A stretch of DNA of 60,344 bases from Bacillus pseudomycoides DSM 12442 (GCF_000161455.1 NZ_CM000745.1:125265-185608), one strand, 5' to 3'; numbered from the stretch's first letter, positions 30,949-40,169 are shown. The notes: generated by a model from the letters alone, not told the origin. Numbers and translations are program-made.

Positions 30949-32676
30949 ATGAAGAAAAAGACAAAAAAATGGGCTGGTGTGTTTTCTGTTTTACTGAGTA
31001 GTTCGCTTGTGTTATCGGCTTGTGGGGGACAAGAGGATAAGGCTTCGACAGAGCCGACGAAACAGCAGGATGTGAAAGATTTAAAAATAGAGAAGGTTGC
31101 AGCGACAGATAAATCAAAAAATCCTGAGAAAGCGAAGCAGAGAAAAGATACACTTATTTTAGGGATTTCAAAACCTGGTGGTGTGTTCTTACCTTATTTC
31201 CAAGAGAATGGTTGGGACGGTAACGTAACATCAGTTATATTTGCGTCTCTTGTATCAACAGATAAGCAAGGGAAACCAGTTCCAGAGCTTGCAGAGAAAT
31301 GGGATGTATCTTCTGATCAATTGAAGTATACGTTTCACTTACGAAAAGATTTAAAATTTAGTGATGGTTCACCGTTAACAGCAGATGATGTAGCATTTAC
31401 ATTAACATTGCTACATGATAAGGCTTATGAGGGTGGTACAGATATTTTACAATATGCAATTAAAGGTGGAAAAGATTATAAAGAAGGAAAAGCTACATCG
31501 ATTGAAGGGATTAAAGTTGTTAATCCGCAAACAATTGAAATTACGACGGAAAAAGTAAACTCACAAGCGTTAGTAAACTTGGGAGGACCTGTCTTATCTA
31601 AGGCTTATTATGGAAAAGATTATAAGCAAAATACTAGCTTAAACTATTTAAAAGATTTATATGGTAAACCAATGGCAGCAGGGCCTTATAAATTTGAAAA
31701 GTATGTCCCAGGTCAAGAAGTAAGATTTGTAGCAAATGAACATTATTATGCTGGTAAGCCAAAAGTTAAAAACTTTATTTATAAAATTACAACACCTGAC
31801 ACGAATTTCCAGTTATTCCAAACAGGAGAAACGGACTATGATGGGTTTGCTGCGAATAATGACAATATTGAACAATTAAAGAGCTTAGGCTTTGCTAATT
31901 TCAATATTGAAACAGTGAGCTCATACTCATTCGTTTACTTTAATAATAAGAAGCCATACTTAAAAGATAAAAAAGTACGGCAAGCGCTTATTTACGGATT
32001 AGATCGTAAAAAATATGTAGATACATACTTCCAAGGAAATGCTTCTGTTGCGAATATACCGATTTCACCAACATCATGGGCATATGATGATAAGGGTATA
32101 AATCAATACGAATACAATGTAGAGAAAGCAAAAAAATTGTTAGATGAAGCTGGTTGGAAAGTTGGATCTGATGGTATTCGTGAAAAAGACGGGCAGAAAT
32201 TAAAGTTGAGTTATTATGCGGCAAGTGGAAGAAAGCAAGAAGAGGTGTTTATACCAATTGCGAAAGAGAATTATAAGGCGTTAGGTGTGGAATTTAATCC
32301 AGAAATCATGGACTTTAATACACTTGTTTCGAAAGTTGGAAAGTTTGATTATGATTTAGCAGCTGTTGCAACATCGATCATTTCTGATCCGAGTGAACCT
32401 GTAGGTGAGTTTGAATCTACGCATCCAGATAATTCAGCGGGTTATAGTAACCCAAAAGTGGATGAATTAATTAAAAAAGGTATTGAAACAGTTGATATTG
32501 AAAAAAGAAAACCTATTTATAAAGAATTATATAAAGAATTAAGCGATGATCCCCCTGTCATTTTATTAAATTACCGTAAAAGTATTTCAGCACACAATGC
32601 ACGTGTAAAAGGAATTAATCCAGAAAAATACGATAGCATTAGTTCAAACTTACCTGTTTTATCTATTGAACAATAG
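30949..32676 (+). CDS. Peptide ABC transporter substrate-binding lipoprotein
   Basis: This 575-residue SBP_bac_5 protein is anchored through the Cys of LVLSACGG. Family segments are present: EKWDVSSDQLKYTFHLRKDL, FSDGSPLTADDVAFT, and the C-terminal STHPDNSAGYSNPKVDELI. It binds peptides outside the cell and delivers them to the permeases encoded next. The order binding protein, permease, permease, ATPase, ATPase is that of Opp/App/Dpp systems, and the sequence is closest in style to App. GGTGGGG precedes the ATG. A terminal fragment of a paralogue lies just upstream. Confidence 0.92.
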   Translation: MKKKTKKWAGVFSVLLSSSLVLSACGGQEDKASTEPTKQQDVKDLKIEKVAATDKSKNPEKAKQRKDTLILGISKPGGVFLPYFQENGWDGNVTSVIFASLVSTDKQGKPVPELAEKWDVSSDQLKYTFHLRKDLKFSDGSPLTADDVAFTLTLLHDKAYEGGTDILQYAIKGGKDYKEGKATSIEGIKVVNPQTIEITTEKVNSQALVNLGGPVLSKAYYGKDYKQNTSLNYLKDLYGKPMAAGPYKFEKYVPGQEVRFVANEHYYAGKPKVKNFIYKITTPDTNFQLFQTGETDYDGFAANNDNIEQLKSLGFANFNIETVSSYSFVYFNNKKPYLKDKKVRQALIYGLDRKKYVDTYFQGNASVANIPISPTSWAYDDKGINQYEYNVEKAKKLLDEAGWKVGSDGIREKDGQKLKLSYYAASGRKQEEVFIPIAKENYKALGVEFNPEIMDFNTLVSKVGKFDYDLAAVATSIISDPSEPVGEFESTHPDNSAGYSNPKVDELIKKGIETVDIEKRKPIYKELYKELSDDPPVILLNYRKSISAHNARVKGINPEKYDSISSNLPVLSIEQ

Positions 32677-32785
32677 AGATAAGTAATTAATGAATAGAAG
32701 ACGTTTTTTCATACAGTTGTTAGTTCTTGCTGTTTTGAAAAAATGTTCTTCTATTTTTAAGTAACTATGATTGGGGAGACAAAAG

Positions 32786-33742
32786 GTGAAAACATATCTC
32801 ATTCGTAGGTTTCTACAAATGATTCCTACTTTGTTTGGTACATCTATTATTATTTTTTTCTTATTTGCTCTTCTGCCGGGAGATTATGTTGATTCGAATC
32901 CAAAGTTAACGCCAGAACGTGCACAGGAATTAAGAGAATTGTATGGATTAAATAAACCTATTATAGAAAGATACTTTCATTGGCTAGGTAATGCGCTACA
33001 TGGTGATTTTGGTTTCTCGCTGCAATACCAAGAGCCTGTTACATCATTACTTAATAAATTTATTTGGAATACCTTTATTGTTGCTGTTGCAGCTTTATTT
33101 TTTACTTGGATCATTGCACTTATTGTGGGTGTTATTTCAGCAACAAAGCAACATTCATGGTTTGACGCACTTGTAACAATCGGTGTTTTTGCAGCGATGT
33201 CATTCCCATCATTCTTTATCGGTCTATTTTTAATTAAAGTATTTGCTGTTGATCTTCATTTATTACCGATTGGTGGGATGATTGATATAGGAAGTAATTC
33301 GACGGGTTTTACGTACATATTGGAAGTACTAAGGCACATGATTTTACCGGTATTTATTTTAACACTCCTTGGTGTCGGCTCATTGACTCGTTATTTTAGA
33401 ACGAGCATGCTTGAGGTCGTAAGACAGGATTATATCCGTACTGCACGTGCAAAAGGATTGAAAGAAAAAGCCGTTATTTATAAACATGCACTAAAAAATG
33501 CGATTTTACCAGCAATCACATTACTTGCGTTTGAATTGCCGGGATTGTTCTCTGGTGCAATTATTATTGAACAAATTTTTAACTGGCCAGGAATTGGGAC
33601 CATTCAATTAGAAGCGTTAAGTTTTCGGGATTATACGGTATTAATGGCATTTACAATGTTTCTCTCTTGCCTAACAATTATCGCAAACTTTTTAGCAGAC
33701 ATCGTTTATGTGATTGTCGATCCGCGTATTCGATTAAAGTAA
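32786..33742 (+). CDS. Peptide ABC transporter permease 1 (OppB/DppB-type)
   Basis: This 318-residue permease has six membrane helices. It has the family start YLIRRFLQMIPTLFGTSII, a periplasmic loop with PERAQELRELYGLNKPI, and the EAA loop YIRTARAKGLKEKAV before LPAITLLAFELPGL. The start is GTG at 32786, after TTGGGGAG; the frame upstream of it lacks a ribosome site. It forms the channel with the next gene's product. Confidence 0.93.
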   Translation: MKTYLIRRFLQMIPTLFGTSIIIFFLFALLPGDYVDSNPKLTPERAQELRELYGLNKPIIERYFHWLGNALHGDFGFSLQYQEPVTSLLNKFIWNTFIVAVAALFFTWIIALIVGVISATKQHSWFDALVTIGVFAAMSFPSFFIGLFLIKVFAVDLHLLPIGGMIDIGSNSTGFTYILEVLRHMILPVFILTLLGVGSLTRYFRTSMLEVVRQDYIRTARAKGLKEKAVIYKHALKNAILPAITLLAFELPGLFSGAIIIEQIFNWPGIGTIQLEALSFRDYTVLMAFTMFLSCLTIIANFLADIVYVIVDPRIRLK

Positions 33743-33754
33743 GGAGGGAGAAAG

Positions 33755-34672
33755 ATGGAGACTATTGTAACGATAAAGAAGAAAGAAAAGAGAAAAGGAA
33801 ATTTGACTTCGCCATGGCGACAAGCATTTACTAGAATTAAGAAAAATAAATTAGCACTATTTGGATTTTATACTTTGATTTTTATGTTTGTATTTTGTTT
33901 TATTGGACCATTTTTTTCACCATATGTTTCTGGAACAATTCAAGTAACACAAATTAATAAACCACCAAACTTTTCACATTGGCTTGGCACAGATCAATTG
34001 GGAAGAGATATTTTAACGAGATTAATGCAAGCTGGCCGGATTTCATTAACAATTGGTTTAGCTTCGATGCTACTATCCGTCATACTCGGTGCATTATTAG
34101 GAGCTATCTCTGGTTTTTATCGTGGTATTGTAGATCATATTATTATGCGTATTGCAGACGTGTTAATGTCTATTCCGGGATTACCATTACTTATCATTAT
34201 GGGTGCTATCTTATCAGAATGGAAACTTCCATCTGAATATCGACTTTATGTTGTTATGATCATGTTAAGTTTGATTGGATGGCCGGGACTTGCACGTCTG
34301 GTACGAGGACAAATTTTAACACTTCGAGAACAATCATTTATGCAAGCTGCTGATGTATTAGGATTAAAGGATTACCGGAAGATTGTACATCATTTAATTC
34401 CGAATGTATTCCCTTTATTAATTGTTGTGGCAACGTTAGGTGTAGCGGGAGCTATTTTAAGTGAATCAGCATTAAGTTATTTAGGTCTTGGGGTTGTTCC
34501 ACCTACGCCATCATGGGGAAATATGATTAGTGCAGCAAACTCATTAATTGATTTCCAAAAACGTCCATGGTTATGGATACCGCCTGGTTTTGCGATTTTT
34601 ATAACAGTTGTATCAATTAACTTACTTGGTGATGCACTTCGTGATGCATTAGATCCAAAAATGAAGCGGTAG
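33755..34672 (+). CDS. Peptide ABC transporter permease 2 (OppC/DppC-type)
   Basis: This 305-residue second permease begins with a basic N-terminus (KKEKRKGN), then FTRIKKNKLALFGFYTL. It carries the characteristic HWLGTDQLGRDILTRLMQAGR, the EAA loop MQAADVLGLKDYRKIVHHLIP, and the C-terminal SYLGLGVVPPTPSWGNM. AAGGAGGGAG lies upstream, 12 bases after the first permease gene. Confidence 0.93.
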   Translation: METIVTIKKKEKRKGNLTSPWRQAFTRIKKNKLALFGFYTLIFMFVFCFIGPFFSPYVSGTIQVTQINKPPNFSHWLGTDQLGRDILTRLMQAGRISLTIGLASMLLSVILGALLGAISGFYRGIVDHIIMRIADVLMSIPGLPLLIIMGAILSEWKLPSEYRLYVVMIMLSLIGWPGLARLVRGQILTLREQSFMQAADVLGLKDYRKIVHHLIPNVFPLLIVVATLGVAGAILSESALSYLGLGVVPPTPSWGNMISAANSLIDFQKRPWLWIPPGFAIFITVVSINLLGDALRDALDPKMKR

Positions 34673-34682
34673 GTGAGGAATC

Positions 34683-35663
34683 ATGAGTAAAGCAGTAATA
34701 GAACTAAAAGATTTACAAACACACTTTCATACGGAAGAAGGTACAGTAAAAGCTGTGAATCATGTTAGCTTTTCTGTACGAGAAGGTGAAACAGTTTGTG
34801 TAGTGGGAGAATCAGGTTGTGGGAAAAGTGTAACGGCTTTATCTATTATGGGACTTATTGCGGAATCTGGCGGCATTGTTGGTGGTGATATTCTTTATGA
34901 AGGCCAAAGTCTTTTGGGGATGAAAGAGAAAGAACTCCGAAGTTTAAGAGGAAATGATATCGCGATGATTTTTCAAGAACCAATGACATCTCTTAACCCA
35001 GTTTTTACTGTTGGAGAACAAATTGTTGAGACGTTAAGAGAGCATGAGCTCCTTAGTAAAAGTGAAGCATATAAAAAAGCTATTGAATTAATTCGTAAGG
35101 TTGGTATTGCACGTTCTGATGAAATTGTTCATTCGTATCCCCATGAGCTAAGCGGTGGGATGTTGCAACGGATCATGATTGCGATTGCACTGAGTTGTAA
35201 CCCTAAATTACTAATTGCTGATGAGCCCACAACAGCACTAGATGTTACAATTCAGGCACAAATACTAGATTTATTAAGACAGGTAAAAGAAGAATTTAAA
35301 ACATCTATTTTATTAATTACACATGATTTAGGTGTTGTAGCAGAAATGGCAGATTATGTTGTTGTAATGTATGGTGGCAAAGTCATTGAAGAAGCACCTG
35401 TACTGGAGCTATTCCAAAATCCTAAACACCCATATACAAAAGGATTATTAAAATCAAAGCCGGTAATGGGGAAACGAACAGATAAACTTTATTCGATTCC
35501 GGGGCAAGTTCCAAACTTAGTTGGTTTAGATGAATTTTGCTACTTTAGCGGTCGCTGTGAACGTTGCATGGATATATGTAAGAATGAGGCGCCAGGCCTT
35601 GGAGTGCATGAAGATCATCATAAAGTAGCTTGCTGGTTATATGAGGAGCGTGCAGAGCAATGA
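34683..35663 (+). CDS. Peptide ABC transporter ATPase 1 (OppD/DppD-type)
   Basis: This 326-residue ATPase has Walker A GESGCGKSV (about residues 39-47), signature SGGMLQR, Walker B LLIADEPTTALD, the H-loop LLITHDLG, and the C-terminal cysteine-rich extension of oligopeptide ATPases (CYFSGRCERCMDIC), which can hold an iron-sulfur cluster in this family. It overlaps the second ATPase by ATGA. Confidence 0.93.
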   Translation: MSKAVIELKDLQTHFHTEEGTVKAVNHVSFSVREGETVCVVGESGCGKSVTALSIMGLIAESGGIVGGDILYEGQSLLGMKEKELRSLRGNDIAMIFQEPMTSLNPVFTVGEQIVETLREHELLSKSEAYKKAIELIRKVGIARSDEIVHSYPHELSGGMLQRIMIAIALSCNPKLLIADEPTTALDVTIQAQILDLLRQVKEEFKTSILLITHDLGVVAEMADYVVVMYGGKVIEEAPVLELFQNPKHPYTKGLLKSKPVMGKRTDKLYSIPGQVPNLVGLDEFCYFSGRCERCMDICKNEAPGLGVHEDHHKVACWLYEERAEQ

Positions 35664-36625
35664 GTGAACCTTTATTAGAAGTGAAGAATTTAAAAACGCA
35701 TTTTCCGATTAAGGGCGGCGTATTTGGTAGAACGATTGGGCATGTAAAAGCAGTAGACGGAGTAAGCTTTACGATTAATAAAGGTGAAGTGTTTGGTCTA
35801 GTAGGTGAATCTGGAAGTGGAAAAACGACAATTGGTAAAACTATTCTTCGTCTCGTTCAAAAAACAGAAGGTGAAGTGAAATTTAAAGGGCAAGATGTTC
35901 ATACGTTATCGAAAGAGGAATTACGAAAGTATCGTCCTAATATGCAACTTGTATTCCAAGACCCGTTTAGTTCATTGAATCCACGGATGAGAATTGGAGA
36001 AGCACTTGGTGAACCAATGCTAGCACATGGCTTAGCTACGAAAGAGAATGTTCGTGAAAAAGTGTTAGAAGTATTAGAACTATGTGGTTTAGCACCATAT
36101 CATATTGATCGTTATCCGCATGAGTTTTCGGGAGGACAACGCCAGCGTATTGTTATTGCAAGGGCGATGGTATTAAATCCAGAATTTATTGTTGCTGATG
36201 AACCTGTTGCAGCATTAGATGTATCTATTCAAGCACAAATTATAAACTTGTTCAGTGAATTACAAGAGAAAAAAGGTTTATCCTATTTATTTATTTCACA
36301 TGATTTAAGTGTTGTCGAACATTTATGTACAAAAATTGGAATTATGTATTTAGGGACAATTGTGGAAACAGCTCCCCGTGACAGGTTGTTTGCAAATCCG
36401 CTTCATCCATATACGAAAGCGCTGTTATCAGCTGTACCAATTCCTGATCCCACTGTAAAGCGAGAACGAATTATTTTGCAAGGTGATATTCCAAGTCCAG
36501 CGAATCCACCTTCAGGCTGCCGCTTTCATACACGTTGCCCGTTTGCAACGGATATTTGTAAGCAAGCTGTACCAGAATTTCGTGATGTTGGGGAAGGGCA
36601 TCTCGTTGCTTGTCATCATGTGTAA
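35660..36625 (+). CDS. Peptide ABC transporter ATPase 2 (OppF/DppF-type)
   Basis: This 321-residue ATPase has Walker A GESGSGKTT, signature SGGQRQR, Walker B IVADEPVAALD, H-loop FISHDLS, and the C-terminal oligo_HPY region with NPPSGCRFHTRCPFATDIC. It starts inside the stop of the preceding ATPase gene. It is the last gene of the five-gene importer and is followed by a terminator. Confidence 0.93.
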   Translation: MSEPLLEVKNLKTHFPIKGGVFGRTIGHVKAVDGVSFTINKGEVFGLVGESGSGKTTIGKTILRLVQKTEGEVKFKGQDVHTLSKEELRKYRPNMQLVFQDPFSSLNPRMRIGEALGEPMLAHGLATKENVREKVLEVLELCGLAPYHIDRYPHEFSGGQRQRIVIARAMVLNPEFIVADEPVAALDVSIQAQIINLFSELQEKKGLSYLFISHDLSVVEHLCTKIGIMYLGTIVETAPRDRLFANPLHPYTKALLSAVPIPDPTVKRERIILQGDIPSPANPPSGCRFHTRCPFATDICKQAVPEFRDVGEGHLVACHHV

Positions 36626-36626
36626 A

Positions 36627-36667
36627 AGAAAAAGGGCTCTTTCAAATATGAAAGAGTCCTTTTTTAT
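36627..36667. terminator. Bidirectional terminator
   Basis: AAAAAGGGCTCTTTCA and TGAAAGAGTCCTTTTTT lie between the importer operon and the convergent HAD gene. Confidence 0.9.
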
Positions 36668-37536
36668 TTGCTTGAGGATGGTTGTTTTAGTACATACTGT
36701 TCAATTGCATGAGCAACACCATGCTCATCATTTGTTAATGTAACAACATCACATAATTTCTTTACATCTTCTTCAGCATTCCCCATAGCAACAGATAGGC
36801 CAGCTACCTCTAGCATTGGTACATCGTTAAAGTTGTCTCCAATGGCAATCGTATCTTGAATTGGAATATTGAAATAAGACGCCATTTCTTGTAATCCATT
36901 TCCTTTATGACCATACTTGTCCATAATTTCTAAATTTGTCGGAGCTGATGCTGTAACCATAATTTCTTTATCTTCTTGTAAAGACTTTAGTAGTTGTGAG
37001 CGATGCTCTGCGGCAAACGTCAAAATAAAGAATTTCGAGATTTCTAACTCTGGATTATTTACGACATCTTCGATTTTTTGGAAATCAGTAATTAAGTTCG
37101 CTTTTTTTTGCTTCTCTGTAATTCGTTCCAGTTCTTCAATTGTGACATCAAGTGCATGCTTATTTTCTTCGAATGCATGCATTACTTTTTCATTCCAATT
37201 ATAAGGAGAATAAACTCCTTTATTTGTGTACAACTTATATGGAAATCCTTCAGATTCTAGTAATTTAGCAAGCTTGTATACTTTAGCATTTTGTAAACAA
37301 CGTGCGTTAATTACTTTTCCATCAACGTAAACAATTGCCCCATTGCTTGCTCCAACTGGAAGTGATAATTGATACTCTTCCAATAGTTTTAAAGCATCTT
37401 CTTTTGCACGACCAGAGCAAATCATTACAACATGACCGGCTGCTTTAGCATCACGAATAGCTTGTAAATTTTCCTTGGAGATTTCAAGATTAGATGATAG
37501 TAGTGTACCATCCATATCTAGTGCGATTAATTTCAA
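36664..37536 (-). CDS. Cof-type HAD-superfamily phosphatase
   Basis: The 290-residue protein has HAD motif I LDMDGTLLSS at its N-terminus, motif II VMICSGRA, and motif III/IV KGNGLQEMASY with IGDNFNDVPMLEVAG, plus a type-IIB cap. Such enzymes dephosphorylate sugar phosphates, FMN or nucleotide phosphates, and the substrate is not evident here. The start is TTG at 37536, 5 bases after AGAGGTGG; the GTG at 37545 lies within the ribosome site. Confidence 0.88.
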   Translation of the reverse strand: MKLIALDMDGTLLSSNLEISKENLQAIRDAKAAGHVVMICSGRAKEDALKLLEEYQLSLPVGASNGAIVYVDGKVINARCLQNAKVYKLAKLLESEGFPYKLYTNKGVYSPYNWNEKVMHAFEENKHALDVTIEELERITEKQKKANLITDFQKIEDVVNNPELEISKFFILTFAAEHRSQLLKSLQEDKEIMVTASAPTNLEIMDKYGHKGNGLQEMASYFNIPIQDTIAIGDNFNDVPMLEVAGLSVAMGNAEEDVKKLCDVVTLTNDEHGVAHAIEQYVLKQPSSSK

Positions 37537-37970
37537 ACTGACCACCTCTTTGTTTTTTATTATACATAGTTATCTTGAGGAAACATATAAACTTATCTTG
37601 GGCTTTATGGAAATGTTAATGAGACAAACTTTAAAATGATTCCGAAAGAGTATGATGAGGGAGCAAAATTGAAAAGGTGATCGTTCTACTACGTTTTATT
37701 TCGATTTGCAACCCCAATGTTACATTAATGTTACAAGTGTGTATGTGTTGGAAACCGCTGTATAAAGGGGTTTATAAAAAATTATTAATAATATCGTAAA
37801 AAAAATGTAATAAATTTTATGTATTTATATTGCAGTATGAAAAAACTTATGTTACATTAATGTTACAAACGTTACACAAGTTAATTTAATGTAACGTTAA
37901 GATAAAAACTATGAATTAATCATTTCTTGGAAATTACATATAAATATCTATTAATAAGGAGAGAGTAAAT
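37537..37970 (+). promoter_or_regulatory. Control region of the four-peptide array with repeated GTTACATTAATGTTAC sites
   Basis: The 20-mer ATGTTACATTAATGTTACAA occurs twice, at 37717-37736 and 37849-37868, each a direct repeat of TGTTACA at 11-base spacing. A third half-copy, GTTACACAAG, follows the second, and an inverted copy TTAATGTAAC lies at 37886-37895. A TATAAA at 37940 is the likely -10. The sites differ from the BceR-type pattern. Nothing else is recognisable in this stretch. Confidence 0.7.
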
Positions 37971-38081
37971 ATGAAAATCGAACAAGTATTACAAGTAACA
38001 AAAATGGACTTCTTAGGATCAGCAGGTGGAGCAGCAGTATTAACAGCATTGATCGTACTTCTTTCTAACGTTTTAGTATAA
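37971..38081 (+). CDS. 36-aa micro-peptide 1 of tandem array
   Basis: The sequence MKIEQVLQVTKMDFLGSAGG, then AAVLTALIVLLSNVLV, has a charged N-terminal third and one hydrophobic helix. The centre K-M-D-F-L-G-S-A-G-G-A-A-x-L-T-A aligns with K-L-D-F-I-G-L-A-S-G-A-A-x-L-T-A of the peptides at 10160 and 11280. AAGGAGAGAG lies 7 bases before the ATG. It is the first of four similar genes about 180-190 bases apart. It has no leader with double-Gly cleavage and no transport gene nearby. Function unknown. Confidence 0.85.
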   Translation: MKIEQVLQVTKMDFLGSAGGAAVLTALIVLLSNVLV

Positions 38082-38158
38082 TAGAAATTTTGTATAAGCA
38101 GTAGGACGGATCGTATCACATAAAAAGAAAGTTATAAGTTGAAGGGAGAATGGGAAGC

Positions 38159-38269
38159 ATGGAAAACAAACAAGTATTACAAGTAACAAAAATGGATTTC
38201 TTAGGATCAGCAGGTGGAGCAGCGGTACTAACAGCATTAATCGTACTTCTTTCTAACGTTTTAGTATAA
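38159..38269 (+). CDS. 36-aa micro-peptide 2 of tandem array
   Basis: Starts MENKQVLQVTKMDFLGSAGG and is otherwise identical to copy 1 from residue 5 onward. AAGGGAGAATGGGAAGC lies upstream, the same as for copies 3 and 4. Codon-level differences from copy 1 are mostly silent, which suggests recent duplication under selection on the peptide. Confidence 0.85.
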   Translation: MENKQVLQVTKMDFLGSAGGAAVLTALIVLLSNVLV

Positions 38270-38346
38270 TAGAAACTTTGCGCAAGCAGTAGAACGGACA
38301 GTACCAAATAAAAATAAAGTTATGAATTGAAGGGAGAATGGGAAGC

Positions 38347-38457
38347 ATGGAAAACAAAGAAGTATTACAACTAACAAAAATGGACTTATTAGGATCAGCA
38401 GGAGCAGCAACAGCATTAACAGCATTCATCGTATTTCTTTCAAGTGTATTAGTATAA
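38347..38457 (+). CDS. 36-aa micro-peptide 3 of tandem array
   Basis: Starts MENKEVLQLTKMDLLGSAGA, then ATALTAFIVFLSSVLV. Compared with copies 1 and 2 it has conservative hydrophobic exchanges and one Gly to Ala change; the spacing and charge pattern are kept. AAGGGAGAATGGGAAGC lies upstream. Confidence 0.85.
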   Translation: MENKEVLQLTKMDLLGSAGAATALTAFIVFLSSVLV

Positions 38458-38526
38458 TAGAAGTTTTGTACAAGTAATAGAGCAGAATGAAGATTGCAAA
38501 ATAAAGCTGAAAGGAGAATGGGGAAT

Positions 38527-38637
38527 ATGGAAAACAAAGAAGTATTACAAGTAACAAAAATGGATTTATTAGTATCGGCGAGTGGAGCAGCAGTATTAAC
38601 AGCGCTCATTGTATTCCTTACAAATGTATTAGTATAA
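38527..38637 (+). CDS. 36-aa micro-peptide 4 of tandem array
   Basis: Starts MENKEVLQVTKMDLLVSASG, then AAVLTALIVFLTNVLV. It is the only copy in which L-G-S-A-G-G has become L-V-S-A-S-G. GGAGAATGGGGAAT lies upstream. The array ends here with a strong terminator 60 bases later. Confidence 0.85.
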   Translation: MENKEVLQVTKMDLLVSASGAAVLTALIVFLTNVLV

Positions 38638-38697
38638 TGAATATAGAGAAACAGAATTACCTATATCTTATTAAGACAATTATCCTAAAAAAATAAA

Positions 38698-38741
38698 GGC
38701 CCTAACGTATTATAGATGTTTAATATGTTAGGGTCTTTTTG
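38698..38741 (+). terminator. Terminator of the four-peptide array
   Basis: GGCCCTAACGTATTA and TAATATGTTAGGGTC are followed by TTTTTG. Confidence 0.9.
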
Positions 38742-38973
38742 TTTTTGAGGTAATAAAGAGACATACTACCAGCTTTGATTATGTTGTTTTAAATAGAAAA
38801 AAGTCGAATTTTATATGGGAGAAAAAAAGAGGTATTTGACAGAAAAGATAGAAAACTTTAAAAGTCAGAAATTTGTTAGCTTGCTAACTAATTTTTTTAT
38901 TGGTAGATGGAAGCGTTTTCGGATGGTTCTAAGTATGTAACATTCAATTTATTTACAGGGGGATGAGGAATTT
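38742..38973 (+). promoter_or_regulatory. Promoter and leader of the tyrosine catabolic operon, with hairpin and cre-like site
   Basis: A TTGACA lies near 38836. A palindrome GTTAGCTTGCTAAC with a T-run at about 38875-38903 could act as a leader terminator. ATGGAAGCGTTTTCG at 38907-38921 matches the CcpA cre consensus at all but one key position, which suggests carbon-catabolite control. Confidence 0.5.
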
Positions 38974-40092
38974 ATGAAACAAAAATCTATGGATACGTTA
39001 GCTGCACAAATGGAGGATTTCTTTCCGGTACGTGATGTCGATCATTTAGAATTTTATGTAGGAAATGCAAAGCAATCAAGTTATTACCTTGCAAGAGCGT
39101 TTGGATTTAAAATTGTTGCCTATTCGGGATTAGAAACAGGGAATCGTGAAAAAGTATCTTATGTTCTCGTGCAAAAAAACATGCGTTTTGTTGTGTCTGG
39201 GACTTTAAATAGTGATAGCCGTATTGCAGAATTTGTAAAGATCCATGGTGACGGAGTGAAAGACGTAGCTTTACTTGTTGATGATGTTGAGAAAGCATAC
39301 TCAGAGGCTGTAAAACGAGGTGCGGTTGCGATTGCTCCACCTGAAGAGTTAACAGATGAACAAGGAACATTAAAAAAAGCAGTAATCGGTACGTATGGCG
39401 ATACAATCCATACGCTAGTAGAGCGTAAAAATTATAAAGGAACATTTATGCCTGGTTATGAGAAGATTGATTTTGATATTCCGAGTGACGAATCAGGTTT
39501 AATTGCTGTAGACCATGTTGTTGGTAACGTTGAAAAAATGGAAGAGTGGGTTAGCTATTACGAAAACGTTATGGGCTTTAAACAAATGATTCATTTTGAT
39601 GATGATGATATTAGCACGGAGTATTCCGCGCTAATGTCAAAAGTTATGACAAATGGAAGCCGTATTAAGTTTCCAATTAATGAACCGGCAGATGGAAAGC
39701 GAAAATCACAAATTCAAGAGTACTTAGAGTTTTATAACGGTGCAGGTGTACAGCATCTTGCATTGTTGACAAATGATATTGTGAAAACGGTTGAAGCGCT
39801 TCGTTCAAACGGAGTTGAATTTTTAGATACACCAGATACGTATTATGAAGAGTTAACAGCACGCGTTGGGAAAATCGATGAAGAAATTGATAAGCTAAAA
39901 GAGCTTAAGATTCTTGTGGATCGTGATGATGAAGGGTACTTGCTACAAATTTTCACAAAGCCAATTGTAGATCGCCCAACATTATTTATCGAAATTATTC
40001 AGCGTAAAGGTTCTCGGGGATTCGGAGAAGGAAACTTTAAAGCTCTATTCGAATCAATTGAAAGAGAGCAAGAACGACGCGGAAATCTATAA
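38974..40092 (+). CDS. hppD: 4-hydroxyphenylpyruvate dioxygenase
   Basis: The 372-residue non-heme iron enzyme converts 4-hydroxyphenylpyruvate to homogentisate in tyrosine breakdown. Two glyoxalase-fold halves are visible (VDHLEFYVGNAKQSSYYL and VDHVVGNVEKMEEWVSYYE). The Fe ligands are the His of VDHVVG, the His of GVQHLALLT and the Glu of TLFIEIIQRKG, and the C-terminal GFGEGNFKALFESIE is typical. AGGGGGATGAGG precedes the ATG. It is the first gene of a three-gene operon with fumarylacetoacetase-like and homogentisate dioxygenase genes. Confidence 0.95.
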   Translation: MKQKSMDTLAAQMEDFFPVRDVDHLEFYVGNAKQSSYYLARAFGFKIVAYSGLETGNREKVSYVLVQKNMRFVVSGTLNSDSRIAEFVKIHGDGVKDVALLVDDVEKAYSEAVKRGAVAIAPPEELTDEQGTLKKAVIGTYGDTIHTLVERKNYKGTFMPGYEKIDFDIPSDESGLIAVDHVVGNVEKMEEWVSYYENVMGFKQMIHFDDDDISTEYSALMSKVMTNGSRIKFPINEPADGKRKSQIQEYLEFYNGAGVQHLALLTNDIVKTVEALRSNGVEFLDTPDTYYEELTARVGKIDEEIDKLKELKILVDRDDEGYLLQIFTKPIVDRPTLFIEIIQRKGSRGFGEGNFKALFESIEREQERRGNL

Positions 40093-40106
40093 AAATTTAC
40101 TTATCA

Positions 40107-40143
40107 GTGGGGGCTGTGTCTCCCACTGATTAAAGTTTCATTT
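40107..40143. repeat. Short dispersed repeat hairpin
   Basis: TCAGTGGGGG and CTCCCACTGA flank a small loop, followed by TTAAAGTTTCATTTT. The same end occurs in the repeats at 42.3, 45.6, 53.5 and 58.1 kb. It lies between hppD and the next gene, so it becomes part of the operon mRNA. Confidence 0.65.
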
Positions 40144-40169
40144 TGTATAAATAGTGAGGAGGAAAATTG

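Noticed and set aside
37717..37895. Further member of the BceR-type promoter set
   Set aside because: The half-sites read TGTTACA and the distances to a plausible -10 do not follow the N5 and N32 rule; I treat it as a separate control region.
37971..38637. Class II bacteriocin precursors
   Set aside because: There is no leader with double-Gly cleavage site, and no immunity protein, ABC transporter with peptidase domain or inducing peptide nearby. The Gly-Gly in the core lies inside the conserved motif at the start of the helix. Leaderless bacteriocin activity remains possible but unsupported.
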